A DNA stretch of 64,000 bases from Aspidiotus rigidus (taxonomy: Eukaryota > Arthropoda > Insecta > Hemiptera > Diaspididae): contig JAVHKY010000071.1 of the NCBI GenBank assembly GCA_035079385.1, positions 622,001 through 686,000 of the forward strand. Direction: 5' to 3'. Position 1 is the stretch's first letter, and every line of letters starts with the position of its first letter. A model generated the notes under the pieces. The model was not told where the DNA came from. It saw only the letters and a program-made list of their open reading frames with translations, and ran no database searches. The position numbers and the translations under genes are program-made. Below, piece after piece: positions 22,766 through 33,725 of the stretch.

Positions 22766-23404
22766 AAATTTATTTACAGTTTCAAAAAGAGAATCCCCCA
22801 CTTGACCGAGAATACAAGTTTATTGGATATTCTGTTGCATTGGAATGAAAATAACCAGTAGTTTACAATGTATATGTATGAGAAAGATAGCTGTATAGAT
22901 TGAAAAATAGCTGGTTCAAATGCTATCGTCAATTGATCGCCGATATAACTTTCGAACTGAACTTTAATTATCTGCGATACCTAGATCACGTGTGAGTTAT
23001 CGTCCGTGTACTCGTATTAGGTACCTAATTAATCAATGAGAGCGATGTATTACCTAATCTGTATACTCGAATCTTCGAAGTAATGCTATGGATTGTAGAT
23101 TATAGGTGAGTCTACTCACACACACAAGAATCTTGTTCTCCTCTTCCATTCCCTCTTTCTTCGTGAGTACTACCTTTCTTCTTCCTTCACTTCTAAAGAA
23201 TACTTTATATCGAAGTTTATAGCCTACAACACTAGTTATCTTCGACGCCATACTGGAAGGCGTGATCAAGGAAACTCTGTGATGTGTACGTATAGGTACA
23301 ATACCGGTATTAAATAGCTTTGAATGTAGTCACTAAATTTTAGATATTATGATTACCTACCATAACGCAGTAAGGCAAACAGACCGCATTCGCGAAATTT
23401 AACA
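22766..23404. other. No supported gene
   Basis: AT-rich, with TAGGTACCTA at 23022. It lies upstream of the signal-peptide exon; no core promoter is evident. Confidence 0.45.
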
Positions 23405-23474
23405 ATGAAGGAAGTTTTGACGGTCAAGTTCTTTATGTCAAGCTTTGTATTAGCGATTGTTTTTCTTCACCCAG
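23405..23474 (+). CDS. Gene 2, candidate first exon: signal peptide
   Basis: ATG opens 23 codons beginning MKEVLTVKFFMSSFVLAIVF, a basic start, hydrophobic core and small polar end that fit a secretory signal peptide. It ends in CCAG|GTAAGC, a strong donor, in phase 1. The next in-phase coding exon that I can support on this strand is 42749-43115, 19 kb away. Joining them gives an open frame through the last exon, but such a long intron full of transposons makes the link uncertain. It could instead belong to an unseen gene. Confidence 0.4.
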
Positions 23475-23879
23475 GTAAGCTGTGGATACGGTAATATTTT
23501 CAAATAGACCAACGATTATATAAGGTCCACCAAAAAAAAGTCAACAGTCAAAGGGGGATGGGGACTAAATTTGTTGTAGGTCAAAAATACGAAACGTTAA
23601 ATGTCTAGTTTGATTGTACAAAATTTGTATCTCAATTTTACCTTTAATTTGCGTCAATTACGAAGTCTTTACGTCAAGTTACGGACCAAGACTAGCCAAA
23701 AATTGATAAATTTGCCGAAATTTTCAAAAATTGAAAATTGTTCAAAATTCCATATTAATTTTTCACTGATTAGAAAGTTAAATTTATCGCTGATTCTGAA
23801 AAAAATACAAGAACAATCTTATGAATCTTAAAAGTGGGCTAACTTCCTATTTCTCATTTCGGAAATCTTGGCAAATTGG

Positions 23880-24445
23880 TCAATGAATCCTTTTATTCAA
23901 GAAGGCTTCGCCCTTTTTGGCTAAACTCGAAAATTGGATTCCTCGGTTCATGAACTATCAGAATGCACTCTTATTTTTTTCACTGGTAGCTCTTCAACCC
24001 ATTTTACATGAGAAGTTTGATGTGATGGTACCCTTTGTCCAGCTTCGCCCTTCTTACATAAACCATGAACTCATTATTTCTTAAGAGCTTTTCAAAGCTG
24101 GCACAATTTCTTAGTACTCACTAACATTATCTTCGCGATACGACATGAGAATAATACTTACATGTCGTGCACATGTTGAAATATCGAGTTCGTTCCCCAA
24201 GAAGGACAAGTTTATACAAGAAGGGCGAAGCATAGTCCTCTCTTCGGCACCCATTTTATCATATTGACGACCGTTCTTTCGACCAAAAATGGGGGTGGGG
24301 AATCGCGAGTAGATAGACTGAGCAACCTTCTACAGCAAAAATTTTATCGCACTGTCTTTTCTCTACTCCCACTACCAGCGATACAAAACTTTAAACGCGT
24401 TTTTCTCGAAACGCTTTTTGTCAACTTCGCCCTTCTTGAAAAAAT
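23880..24445. repeat. Scattered AAGAAGGGCGAAG inverted boxes
   Basis: CTTCGCCCTTYTT or its complement occurs at about 23908, 24046, 24215 and 24425. The last two face each other (AAGAAGGGCGAAG then CTTCGCCCTTCTT) and could be the ends of a 225 bp MITE, but no target duplication is clear. Confidence 0.35.
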
Positions 24446-25246
24446 GAATTCATTTTTGACAGATTTCGATCCATAACACGGCTCAGAGAAAACGTTGATA
24501 GCGCAAATTAAAGGTAAAATTAAAGTACAAATTTCGTATACCTGAAGTATGCACATCTAACGTTTCGCTCTTATGAGCTACAATACGTACATTTATTACA
24601 AATCCCCATTTATAGCTGTTAACATCATTTTGGCGGGCAGGTCGCCAAATCTACGTATTATACTAGAAACCGTATTGAATTTTGTTACAAAATAGTTTAA
24701 AAAATAGCTGAACCGTGTATTGTATTACTGTACATATTAAGCCAACTCTTTGCCCCGGATACCCACTTATCGAAAATTTGACGTTTAATATCGTAATCTC
24801 TGCAAATCCGCTCAATTACCTCACCTCTTCGAACAACCGCACCTCAGGCTAGATGTCTGATAAGGCTATGAAAAGTAGCTAAATCAGTCGCGCGGAGTTA
24901 TTTGTATTATTGCTTAGCAATAATTAAAACGGTAGTTCAAATGCTCCATCCTGCTAAGAGTTAAAATAATTGCCTAATAAAATGAATTACCTAGTAAATT
25001 TGTTTTAGGCAAACGAATTCGATTTAGAGATACGTAAAAGGGATTGTCCTGCTTACCCGACCCTGCCTGCCTCAGCACGAAGATATCATAATACAATTTA
25101 GCTAAAAAATAGTTAAAACCGAATATTATTCGCAAATTGAAGAATAATTAATTAAACTGGCGCAAAAAGTACTAATGACGTCACAATGTCCTTATAATGA
25201 TAGTAAGTATCTAATGAAGGAGAGCCAACAGTCAAATAGATAATAT
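24446..25246. other. No supported gene
   Basis: Nothing recognised. Confidence 0.5.
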
Positions 25247-25382
25247 GTGACCTGCGATGAGAAAAGGATGCTCATTGCCCATTGACAGGAACACCGTTTC
25301 TCTCTGATTAGATGTCCAATCAGAGAGAAATGGTGTTCTTGTGCCAATAGGTAGTGAGCATCCTTTTCTCATCGCAGGTCAC
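25247..25382. mobile_element. Palindromic foldback element FB-1, copy 2
   Basis: Same family as 11785-11918, here with ends GTGACCTGCGATGAGAAAAG and its reverse complement, flanked by ATAT on both sides (25243-25246, 25383-25386). Arms pair almost end to end. Confidence 0.88.
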
Positions 25383-25386
25383 ATAT

Positions 25387-26395
25387 GTAGTAGGTAGTCA
25401 TCAAAATATGATGATCCCTGTGACGCCACTTTTGGCTTTATTTTCTGTGGCGTCACAAAGATCATAGAAATTCTCGAGGTTTCAATAAGTTAAATTCAAG
25501 GTGTAAATATTAATCGAAAATATGTTTCGTACATACGGACAAAGTACCGTTAGGCTGCATTGTTATTGTTCACACGTAAGTCATACGAATTCACGATGCG
25601 CAAGTCGTATCGAAGATGACGTATAAATCGTCATATGCCGTCAAACCAATTATAAGATGTACAATACCCTCTCTTTGCAATGTTTACGAACTTTCAATCA
25701 AATCACCCAATAATGTAAATTCTCCCCAAACTGTAACTGAGACCAGCCCTCGAAGAAAATCGACTTCGAGAGTAAAATATGTAACTTGCGAATTAATACG
25801 AATATCCATCAAGATGAAGAATACGACTGCCATCCAGCTGTAAAGAATTGATTCGTTTTTCCATATTTTCATTCGATATACTGTTTTTATGAACTTAGTC
25901 ATTTTTATGTAAATAGTATTTCGTAATCCTGCTTTAAGAAATAATAAGAAGTTGTAAAAAAAGAACAGTCATTTTATTTTGAGATCAAATTATGGGTCCA
26001 GATTTGCCAACCAGTTCAATACTATCTCTTCTAAGGTGACACTCTCGTCACAATCCCTTATCAGTGTCAACTTTTTGAATCAAAAATTACTTCAATTGTA
26101 AGAAGTAAAAGAAGAAAAGCAAATTGAAATATTTGGAAAATGGAATTATGATGGTTGTATTCTGAAAATAAGAATAACTGAAGTGGAGTGGGAAACAAAC
26201 AACAATAACGTGAGGATCGAGAAGATGATTGGAAGAATTAAGAGAAGCAGTCGAGCGAGGTGGCAGTACTTAAATTTTAAGGCAGGAGAAAAAGAATGGA
26301 TATGTACAAGTTGGAGTAATTGAGCGAAATAGGTAGGTGGGGGAGTTAGAAACCGTTTTGGGAATGATTACATAGGACAGGAGATATGACTAAGA
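25387..26395. other. No supported gene
   Basis: Short ORFs only. A small inverted repeat around 'tgtgacgcca...tggcgtcaca' lies at 25419-25457. Confidence 0.5.
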
Positions 26396-26611
26396 TTACA
26401 TCGTAGGAAGTAGTTGGACAGGAAAAAAGGTGATAAGATTGTTATTATCTGCATAATAAGATTTACATGAAGGTGGAGCATGGAAACCCAGGAGGAGATG
26501 AGAATGGTCAAGTTGAGAGTAACCAATTCCTAGTCGAGCGAAGATAACCTCTTTATGGTGGGAATTTCTGTTCAATGAAAACTTAGGTGGGTTTACTTTT
26601 GATGATTCCAA
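26396..26611 (-). pseudogene. LINE RNase H/C-terminal relic
   Basis: The reverse strand reads HHKEVIFARLGIGYSQLDHS followed by HLLLGFHAPPSC. The pattern 'xxEVxLARLRIGHTxLTHxxLLxxxxPPxC' is the segment after RNase H in Jockey/I-group LINE polyproteins, and the same segment is clearer at 31028-31380. The rest of the protein is missing here. Confidence 0.5.
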
Positions 26612-27377
26612 GTTTTTTGCAGGGTTGTCTTTTTTTTTTTAATGTGAGAGATAACAACAAGCTAGAATCAAGAAATAATAACAGTTTTTATGGTTGTTAG
26701 TATTTGTAGTTACAAGGTGGGGTCGGTAATTTTGGGTAAGAGGGTGCAGTTCTTGGGCACGCGATCAGTTTGAACACGTTGAGGGTAACTGATGTGAACT
26801 GAGAACCGAATAAAAGATACGTTTTCTACAGATGAGCGTAAAAAAGTATGAGCTCAAACCTAATGAGAATTTCAACTATAAACACGTCATGTGAGAAATT
26901 GAGAGGGATGTACTCAAGAAAAGTAGGGGTTGCGATTCTACAGAGACCTGGACTGAATCAAGATTTTAATGAAGCTTTTAATTAGATTTCTATAATTCAA
27001 CCGGAATAAGTTGAATTGAAGGGTGTAATAAAAAACAATGTCGTTCGTATACAAATATCAAAGTTAAAAAAGGAATTCACCGATCCTCTTCTATGGGAAG
27101 GATTGGTTTCGATATTGAGAATTGAATTCAAAATTAGAGTCCCAAAAAGAGGAGTTAGATTCGATAAAATTTTGAAAATTGAGCCAATTGTAGCAGGAGG
27201 GACTCGAAGAAATTGAGTGGGAGATAGGAAAATGTTTCAATACCAAAGGAGTCAGATTCGAAATTATTTCAAAGATCGGGAATTGTGAACCATCGTTCTA
27301 GGCGAATGGCGAGACGCCAAAATTTCCAAAAATCCCTCCCCCCATTGAACGGGTTTCTTTGATCTAAGTTAGGTAGT
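26612..27377. other. No supported gene
   Basis: Degenerate A+G-rich repeats such as 'gttagattcgataaaattttga' are present; no coding unit. Confidence 0.45.
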
Positions 27378-27640
27378 TGACGTCATAAAAAAACTGGAGA
27401 CGCACTTAACGTCATCGGGATTCAACAGAAGAATCCCTATAGAATAGTGAATTACAAAAATCAGGACTCGACGTCAAGAATAAGTGTTAGTTGGAGGTGA
27501 GTGGACCCGGAGGAACATATTGAAGGCCTTGAAAAAGTTTGTTCTAATTGAGCTACCGAAGGAGGAGTTAGTTTATTTGCGTATAAAAAAGAGAGGTCAT
27601 AGAACTCATCCTGGCTGAAGATTGGGATGACCCTAGTAAA
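27378..27640 (+). repeat. Local duplication, copy 1
   Basis: From 'acgtcataaaaaaactgg' to 'gtttgttctaattgagct' this is essentially identical to 28001-28178, 623 bp away. The following part ('gagttagttt...gctgaagattgg') matches 28233-28305 less well. Confidence 0.85.
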
Positions 27641-28000
27641 AGAATCAACTAATCTTAGTATTGAAACGTTTTTCTTCCATTAATTTGTAGATTAGAGGAG
27701 GATGACACGTAGAATCAATTATCACCATATAGATAATTGGAGGAGATGGACGCAGAAGACTGAAAAAGAAGAATAGGAAAAGAGGGAGGAGTGAAAGACT
27801 GTGATACTGACGAAGAGGACAATTTTGAAGACTCAGGAAACGATAAAGAGAAGAAAAAAAAAGGTTGTATGGAAGAACAAGTAAAGAATGAAAGAGTGTA
27901 AAATTGAACGAAATTGAGAAAAAAGAAAAGCAAGAAATAGTTATTTGTGCAACAAGGGATAAAAGTGAGCCATTTCTCATCGAAGGCGAGGGTTGATATT

Positions 28001-28310
28001 TAGACGTCATAAAAAAACTGGAGACGCACTTAACGTCATCGGGATTCAACAGAAGAATCCCTATAGAATAGTGAATTACAAAAATCAGGACTCGACGTCA
28101 AGAATAAGTGTTAGTTGGAGGTGGGTGGACCCGAAGGAACATATTGAGGGCCTTGAAAAAGTTTGTTCTAATTGAGCTGGATGGAGGGAAGGATTTTCTA
28201 AGTCTGAACTTAATCCACTCGAGAATAGAAGGAGTTAGCTTGTTTGCATTTAAAAACGAGATGTCATAGAACTAGTCGTGGCTGAAGATTGGAATGACCG
28301 TAGAAAAAAT
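28001..28310 (+). repeat. Local duplication, copy 2
   Basis: Second copy of the unit at 27378-27640. The first 178 bases differ at only a few sites, the rest more, with a 50 bp difference between the two parts. This indicates a recent or converted duplication inside an older tandem layout. Confidence 0.85.
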
Positions 28311-28821
28311 GATACTGTCAACATAATATCAAAATTAATTGGTACAGCTAGCGGTAATATGTACAGTTTTATAGCGATAAACTAAACATCCTGGTGGATG
28401 TGGAGTTTTTGAAATGTACATTTGTCACATATTTCGGCGAATGTTTTTACATAGGTACAATTGCAGTTTCTTCTTAGACATAACATCCGTTAAATATCGT
28501 GGAAATTTACGCGTGATTGATTCTCATAATGGTAAACAGTGGATATACAAGTTCTTCGTATGTCATTCTCGTAGACTAAACATCCGCGATGTTTCGCGGT
28601 TTTGCGGCGTGAATTCCCGTTATTCGATTCAACTTGCAGAGGCGAGTTAGTTATTCCAAATATGTACGAATTTTTCAATTTTTGACCAACTTGTGGCGCT
28701 CGACAGAGTCGTGCGTCACAAAGACTGTACGAGAAATCAAATTTGCCAGGCAAAAATAAAACAGCCTTAATTCTCACTCTCACGATACACGCAATTATAG
28801 ACCACGCGATAATAAGAGCTG

Positions 28822-28828
28822 TATAAAA
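28822..28828 (+). promoter_or_regulatory. TATA box ahead of small secreted ORF
   Basis: TATAAAA lies 28 bp before 'caacagtattg', which could serve as an initiator, and about 49 bp before the ATG at 28871. Spacing fits an arthropod core promoter. Confidence 0.4.
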
Positions 28829-28870
28829 ATTATATCAACAGTATTGATTGATGTACCAACACGTACCAAA

Positions 28871-29050
28871 ATGAAAAACTTCCTGAAATTTTCGATAATC
28901 TTCGTTGGTTTATTCTGTACTGATTATGTACACAAATTCACATCTACGAGTATAAGTACAACAATTACAAGCGCGAACGTTGTTTGCGATGTATCACAAT
29001 TGCTGATTGGATATTCTTTTTATTCCTGTTTTACCGACTTTTCTAACTAG
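28871..29050 (+). CDS. Small signal-peptide ORF, 3' part replaced by RepB
   Basis: ATG at 28871 opens 59 codons starting MKNFLKFSIIFVGLFCTDYV, a plausible signal peptide, followed by a Ser/Thr-rich stretch (FTSTSISTTITS) and two cysteines. The last codons and the stop fall in the RepB repeat that begins at about 29031, so the original 3' end has been displaced. No strong donor is seen. It could be a small secreted-protein gene disrupted by the repeat, or chance; the TATA box in front favours the former. Confidence 0.35.
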   Translation: MKNFLKFSIIFVGLFCTDYVHKFTSTSISTTITSANVVCDVSQLLIGYSFYSCFTDFSN

Positions 29051-29179
29051 AAAAGTGAGGTATTACACCCGTAGCAAGGTCAACAGGGGGAGTGGGCAAT
29101 GAACTTTCTCGACGTTTTAGGTGTCCTAGATCACAACTAGCATAAAAAAAAATTTCAGGTTTCCTTATATATATATATA

Positions 29180-30208
29180 TGTTACCGTTAATGTCTTGAA
29201 AAACGATAATGTGTACAATAACTAGATAACGTATACAATAACGTACTATATTGGGTAGAGTATAAAATTCGGAAAATTGTGAGTACATTAACTAGGTATA
29301 GTTTACATTATCTAGAAATTGTATACAGCCACGGGTAGCAAACCGTTAAACTATAAAAATCAGCGAAGAACGGTGAGTATAAAAAGTTATTCTTTGTCAT
29401 GTACATTTAATGGTGTCGTAATAAGATTGGTAATTTAAAAAAATTATTTATTGCAGCAAGAAGTCGAATTGTGACATTTTGAGTTGCACAAGATTCCATG
29501 TTTCACGCACAGGCATATTTTTGTATTGCACTTCTTTGTGCAGTGACATCGCACAAATCCCTGACCGTTGCCAACGGCCTGAGCTGAGGCTACTGAACGA
29601 ACGGAAGTTACGGGAGCATGAGTAGGGACGTCATCAACGGTGAGAAAACATTCATGGCACAACTGAAATTGACCTCTAGTATATAACTGCTTCAGTACTT
29701 CGATTACATCGTAGTGTTGAAGCATATGATAGTCATTCGCTCTTTTCTTAGCACCACTTCTCAAAATTTTAACTTTCCGAACATACTCAGCATATTTCTC
29801 TGCTGTTAATAACGCACAATTATGATTCTTATTAGGCTTTTCACAGCCTCGTCAAATTTCAATTTCATTTCACTTTTTTTCTCCATTTCAGATGAAGAAC
29901 ACCAACAAGAAGAACATCAACAGATAAGATATTACAGAATATTGTTGAAACCGCCGTGAAAGAAATCAGTCGTTATCATGAGGAAGTTTCATGCTGGAAC
30001 CTGATGAGAGTTTTCTCTATTTCCATAACGTACAACTGTGAATTTTGTGAAGTGTCTACATTAACGGTTTGCCGCCAGTTGCCGTTTACAATAACTAGAT
30101 AAAGTACATTATTCTCTTCAGTTGTCTACATTACCTCCTCACTTCAGTTAATGTAAAGAACTACTAGTTATTGTAGACAATACCTGATTTAAGACATTAA
30201 CGGTAACA
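29180..30208 (-). mobile_element. Integrase-type (KRBA2/Ginger-like) transposon, internally deleted
   Basis: Both ends carry the perfect 18 bp inverted repeat TGTTACCGTTAATGTCTT. ACAATAACTAGATAA-type boxes repeat inside both ends (29216, 29236, 30090 and inverse at about 30165). It sits in an AT dinucleotide run of RepB, so the short target duplication cannot be read. TG...CA ends and an integrase-related coding remnant fit a Ginger-like DNA transposon; the superfamily name is inferred. Confidence 0.75.
29444..29800 (-). pseudogene. Transposase with N-terminus fused directly to C-terminus
   Basis: Reverse strand, from about 29800: ALLTAEKYAEYVRKVKIL, then SGAKKRANDYHMLQHYDVIE, which fit the start of KRBA2-like proteins (the KRSxxDYxLLKxYDV region). 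The frame then passes without a gap into LYTRGQFQLCHECFLTVDDV and the zinc-binding tail CHCTKKCNTKICLCVKHGIL, CNSKCHN, SCCNK, which are the C-terminus. The several hundred residues of the integrase core are missing. A stop separates a further upstream piece (KFDEAVKSL, another frame). Confidence 0.65.
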
Positions 30209-30915
30209 TATATATATATATATAAGATTTTTTTGTCCGCGGAACTCCTCCGAAACTACCCGATGGATTTTTTTATAACTTAGCTATATTGTAGTAGTAT
30301 ATCTGAAGATGTGCACCTGCAATTTTTTTGAAAATCGGATGAGTAGTTCTCGAGAAATTTTCAATTTGTTGAGAAATTTTGCAGTATTTCGAGTACCTTT
30401 TTGTCCGCGGAACTCCTCCGAAACTACCCGATGGATTTTTTTGTAACTCGGCCATATTGTAGTATTATATTTGAAGATGTGCACCTGCATTTTTTTGAGG
30501 ATCGGATGAGTAGTTCTCGAGAAATTTTTACTTTTGTTGAAAAATTTTTCACTATTACGAGTAGCTTCTTACGAATAGCTGCGAGTAGCTGCTTACGTTA
30601 GGAGAAGCGGATTTTCCTATACGTTTACCACTTTCGTTATCAGTACGTGTATTGTGATGAAGAACCTTTCATCATTCGACAGGTTCATTCTTTGTTCATT
30701 CTTTACCAAGGGTTCATTGGATTTTATTTCCGATGAAACCTTTTCATTCAAATTTAGTACACTTGTATCTCGCTTCCCACAGCCCCTAGAGCCTTGAATT
30801 TTGTTTTGTCAAATTTTATTTGTTTTGTTAAATTTATTTTTGAACGGATAGTGGCAATGGCGAGTTGTTCATTTTTCTAGCTATTTTTCATTATTATTAG
30901 TCATACTCGATAGTT

Positions 30916-31425
30916 TTTTTTTTTTTTTTTTTTTTTAATTATTATTTTACGAGCATTATAAACTGCACGAGGGTTATTTGCTCGGCGTTACAATCTTATT
31001 TTAAAACATTACTTGAATTAGGTTAAATTAGGTACGTATTGGTGGAATTGAGTGGCGATCGAACGGAATTTGTTGGTGAATTATATGAAGTTGTAGAATT
31101 GAGTGGTGCGTAAATAAGTTAGGGTTGAGTCGATGGTTTCGGAGTTGTTGTTTAGTGCTGCATTGATATTGGAAGATATATTTAGGGAGGTTCGAGTGGG
31201 TTGCAGGACGGGGCATGAGAAAATAAAATGATCAACTGATAAATTTTCTTGGAGACAGTGAGGGCATGATGGAGGAGCGAGATTAGTGAGAAGATAAGTA
31301 TGAGTAAGACGAGTGTGGCCTATTCGCAGCCGAGCTAAAATGACCTCCTCTTGCCTTGAATTTCGTTGGGATGAGGACCAAAATGTGGGTTCACGTTTTA
31401 TTTTTCTTAATTTGTTATTCGACTG
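30916..31425 (-). mobile_element. 5'-truncated LINE with poly(A)
   Basis: The T-run at 30916-30937 is the poly(A) tail of a reverse-strand element. Its coding part (31380-31028) has a stop at 31028-31030. The insert separates RepB sequences ('attattagtca' before, 'gtgaaaacc' after) that are adjacent in the copy at 48895. The target duplication is not clean. Confidence 0.7.
31028..31380 (-). pseudogene. LINE polyprotein C-terminus (post-RNase H)
   Basis: The frame reads REEVILARLRIGHTRLTHTY-like sequence, then LLTNLAPPSC, CPHCLQENLSVDHFIFSCPV and TLTYLRTTQFYNFIHQ up to a stop. The C-P-x-C-x(n)-H-x-x-x-x-C cluster after 'ARLRIGHTxLTH' is characteristic of the C-terminus of Jockey/R1/I-type LINEs. 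This part is intact, but everything upstream is lost by 5' truncation. Confidence 0.7.
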
Positions 31426-31702
31426 ATTTTAGTGAAAACCTTGAGTTTGAATGATTAAGTACAATTTTTTAATCTTCATCAAGTGTGCTGATGCGAGACT
31501 ATACCTGGGTGATTTCACTCTTAATTAATAATTGATTTATTTGTCATTTTTTCATGTATGGGTACATAATTAATAGTGGTTCATAGTTGATTTGAGGTGT
31601 CAAAAGAGATGGAAAGATTATTTTCAATTTGGACTGGCTTTTTTGAGTGAGATTTGAGATTAGACTAACGAGTAAACCGGGCTTGGGTGCTATATATTTT
31701 TA

Positions 31703-32430
31703 CCGAATTTTCTAGCTAGAAAAGTGAGGTATTTTGTTAATACGTTTGGAATGGTTGAAGCGTGAGGGAAGGAATGAGGGGTTGACTATTGGGTGATTGG
31801 TTGCTTCTTTCGTTTCGACATCGATTTTTTTAGTTTTTCGGGATCTCGTTGTAACTGGATTCCCAGATGAAGAATTTTGGGGTGGAGTGTGCATAGAAAA
31901 TGGTGATATGATAGCGTGAAGGCAATTTATGAGTGCACGAGAGGAATAGCAGCTCGAGATAGCTTTAAGAGATGCCAGAAATCGGAAGTGATAAAGAATT
32001 GAACCGCTCACCCTAACATACAGTATACTAGACTAATAATATGCTCAGAATAAGGTATGGGAAAAAATGATTGTAGAGCTCTTTTTTATTAGAAACAACT
32101 GTTATAGCCTCGTAGTAGTTTGGACAGGGGTAGGGGGAGTGGTTTTTCTGGAGACGTTTTATAGGTTTTAGATGACTCTTAGCCTAAATTATAACAAAAT
32201 TCAGGTTTCCTTATTGGATTATAGGTATTTTTACTCTGTTATCTGTTGATGTGACGTAGTGATAGAATTTATAAACTGAGTTTTATTGTTTATTCTACAA
32301 ATGTTTGACATGATTGCCAGGTCATTGGTATTTAATTTAAAGAGAGGGAGTGACTCTCTCAATGTTTTTTGCATTGTGGGAAGAAAAGTCGTGTACTACT
32401 CACGCGACTGTGTGAGTGTTTTTTTCATTC
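31703..32430 (+). repeat. Dispersed repeat RepB, further diverged copy
   Basis: 'ccgaattttctagctagaaaagtgaggta' at 31703, 'ggagacgttttataggtttt...aaattcaggtttccttat' at 32150-32210, and 'gttgatgtgacg...gaagaaaagtcgtgtactac' at 32243-32400 are RepB blocks in order. A ~350 bp insertion at about 31736-32090 includes an ORF on the reverse strand (31712-32011) without recognisable motif. Confidence 0.6.
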
Positions 32431-32815
32431 TTTTTACCTTTAGTCTACATATTTTTCTTTCTTATCTTGAATGTATAAAGGGTTACCTAGGGAGGCACTC
32501 AAAGGAATAATCGCAATCCGCAACACGAACTAATTGTTAAGGAACCATTCGTGAACTATTCTTTTGGGGAGTTTGTAATTTGTACACCATATACAAATAT
32601 TAAGCATTTACACGCGCTAATTTGCTTGAGTAAAATGCTCACCATGTATTTTGCACATGCTTGTGGAATAGGAGTAAAGGGCACAGTGCACACAGTGTAT
32701 TTCGCACATACAGTTACAACAGGAGTAAAATGCACGACTTGTTCATAGAAGATAACAGACGATTCACGTATTAATGTAGGCGAATTAGAGGGAAATGAAG
32801 AGAGAGAAAAAAAAA
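32431..32815. other. No supported gene
   Basis: No feature recognised. Sequence such as 'ttttactc...gtgtgc' is vaguely shared with 42415-42540. Confidence 0.4.
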
Positions 32816-32819
32816 AAAA

Positions 32820-33075
32820 TTTCTGTCTACAAAAGGTTTGATGACTGAAAATGGTAGGGGAAGGTTTCCACAACAAGATACTAAAAATCTCATATTGTCC
32901 CCCAGGAGCATTTTTTTTAAATGGGAATTCAAATCCTCCAGAAAACAGTTTTACGTAAATATCCCGCTAAATATCCATTTTACAACGAAATTACCTATTA
33001 CCAAAATTATTCCTTGTTAAATTTCCTAGAGGAATACTTACTCATATTCTAGTCCAGCGTTCACAGTAACAGCAA
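32820..33075 (+). repeat. Inverted repeat RepE, left copy
   Basis: From 'tctgtctacaaaaggtttgatga' to 'cgttcacagt' this matches the reverse complement of about 38930-39173, on the other side of the Penelope-like element. Divergence is moderate. Confidence 0.7.
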
Positions 33076-33419
33076 GGAACATTGGTATCTTTTTTCAAAA
33101 CCCATAATATTGTATGACTATTACGCCGGATAACAATAAACTAATGCAACGTGAATATCACGTTTTGAGAAACGGGAGATAAAATTGAAAAACTAATAAA
33201 CAGAATAAAATAAACGGAGAAAAAGAGACGCCAGATACGGTAACACTAATACATACACACATACCCATATCGCGTATAAAGTGAGGTCCTTTGTCACAAA
33301 TATACGATGTGAGGTCCTTTCAAAAAGAATATGACAATACTGATACTCGAGGAAACGAACTTCTTAGATGAAGAACCGCACAACCTGGTATTGAATGGAG
33401 TAGGAATTAAAGAAGATGG

Positions 33420-33725
33420 ATAACTGTCAGAGTGTGTAGGGTCTCCAGCCGCTGCCTCCGCTGCGGCTTGCTGAGCTGTCCCTGACATCACCGTGACTCA
33501 CGGGGACTCGTCGTACTCGTACAGACCTGTACGACCGGTGTTGACTTCGTACGTACTCATACGACTCGCACCTCAGTGTGTCCGCTGTACCCGTTTGAGA
33601 TACATCTCTCGAGCCTGGTGACGCTTGCCTCTGTAGAATCCCGCTGGTCATCTAACCTGGGTTAACCCGGTCCCGGTTTCCACCAGGGACCATCCTTGGG
33701 GGCTCGTAACCCTCTAACAATAACT
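33420..33725. other. G+C-rich island, unassigned
   Basis: It stands out in composition and contains CCTGGGTTAACCCGG (a palindrome with one change), repeated 'gtactcgtac' words and 'cctgtacgaccgg'. ORFs on the reverse strand (33294-33491, 33427-33651) show no recognised domain. It could be the 5' region of a retrotransposon or a transcribed non-coding segment. Confidence 0.3.

Larger units (their letters stand above)
29031..30900 (+). repeat. Dispersed repeat RepB, copy split by an integrase transposon
   Basis: The 5' part (29031-29175) and 3' part (30219 onward) are colinear with 15994-16585. They are separated by a 1029 bp insertion at 29180-30208. In addition a ~170 bp segment is tandemly duplicated here (30229-30400 and 30404-30560), which the reference copy lacks. 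Confidence 0.8.

Noticed and set aside
33427..33651. ORF in the G+C-rich island as a gene
   Set aside because: No start context, domain or splice site; kept only as an unassigned composition anomaly.
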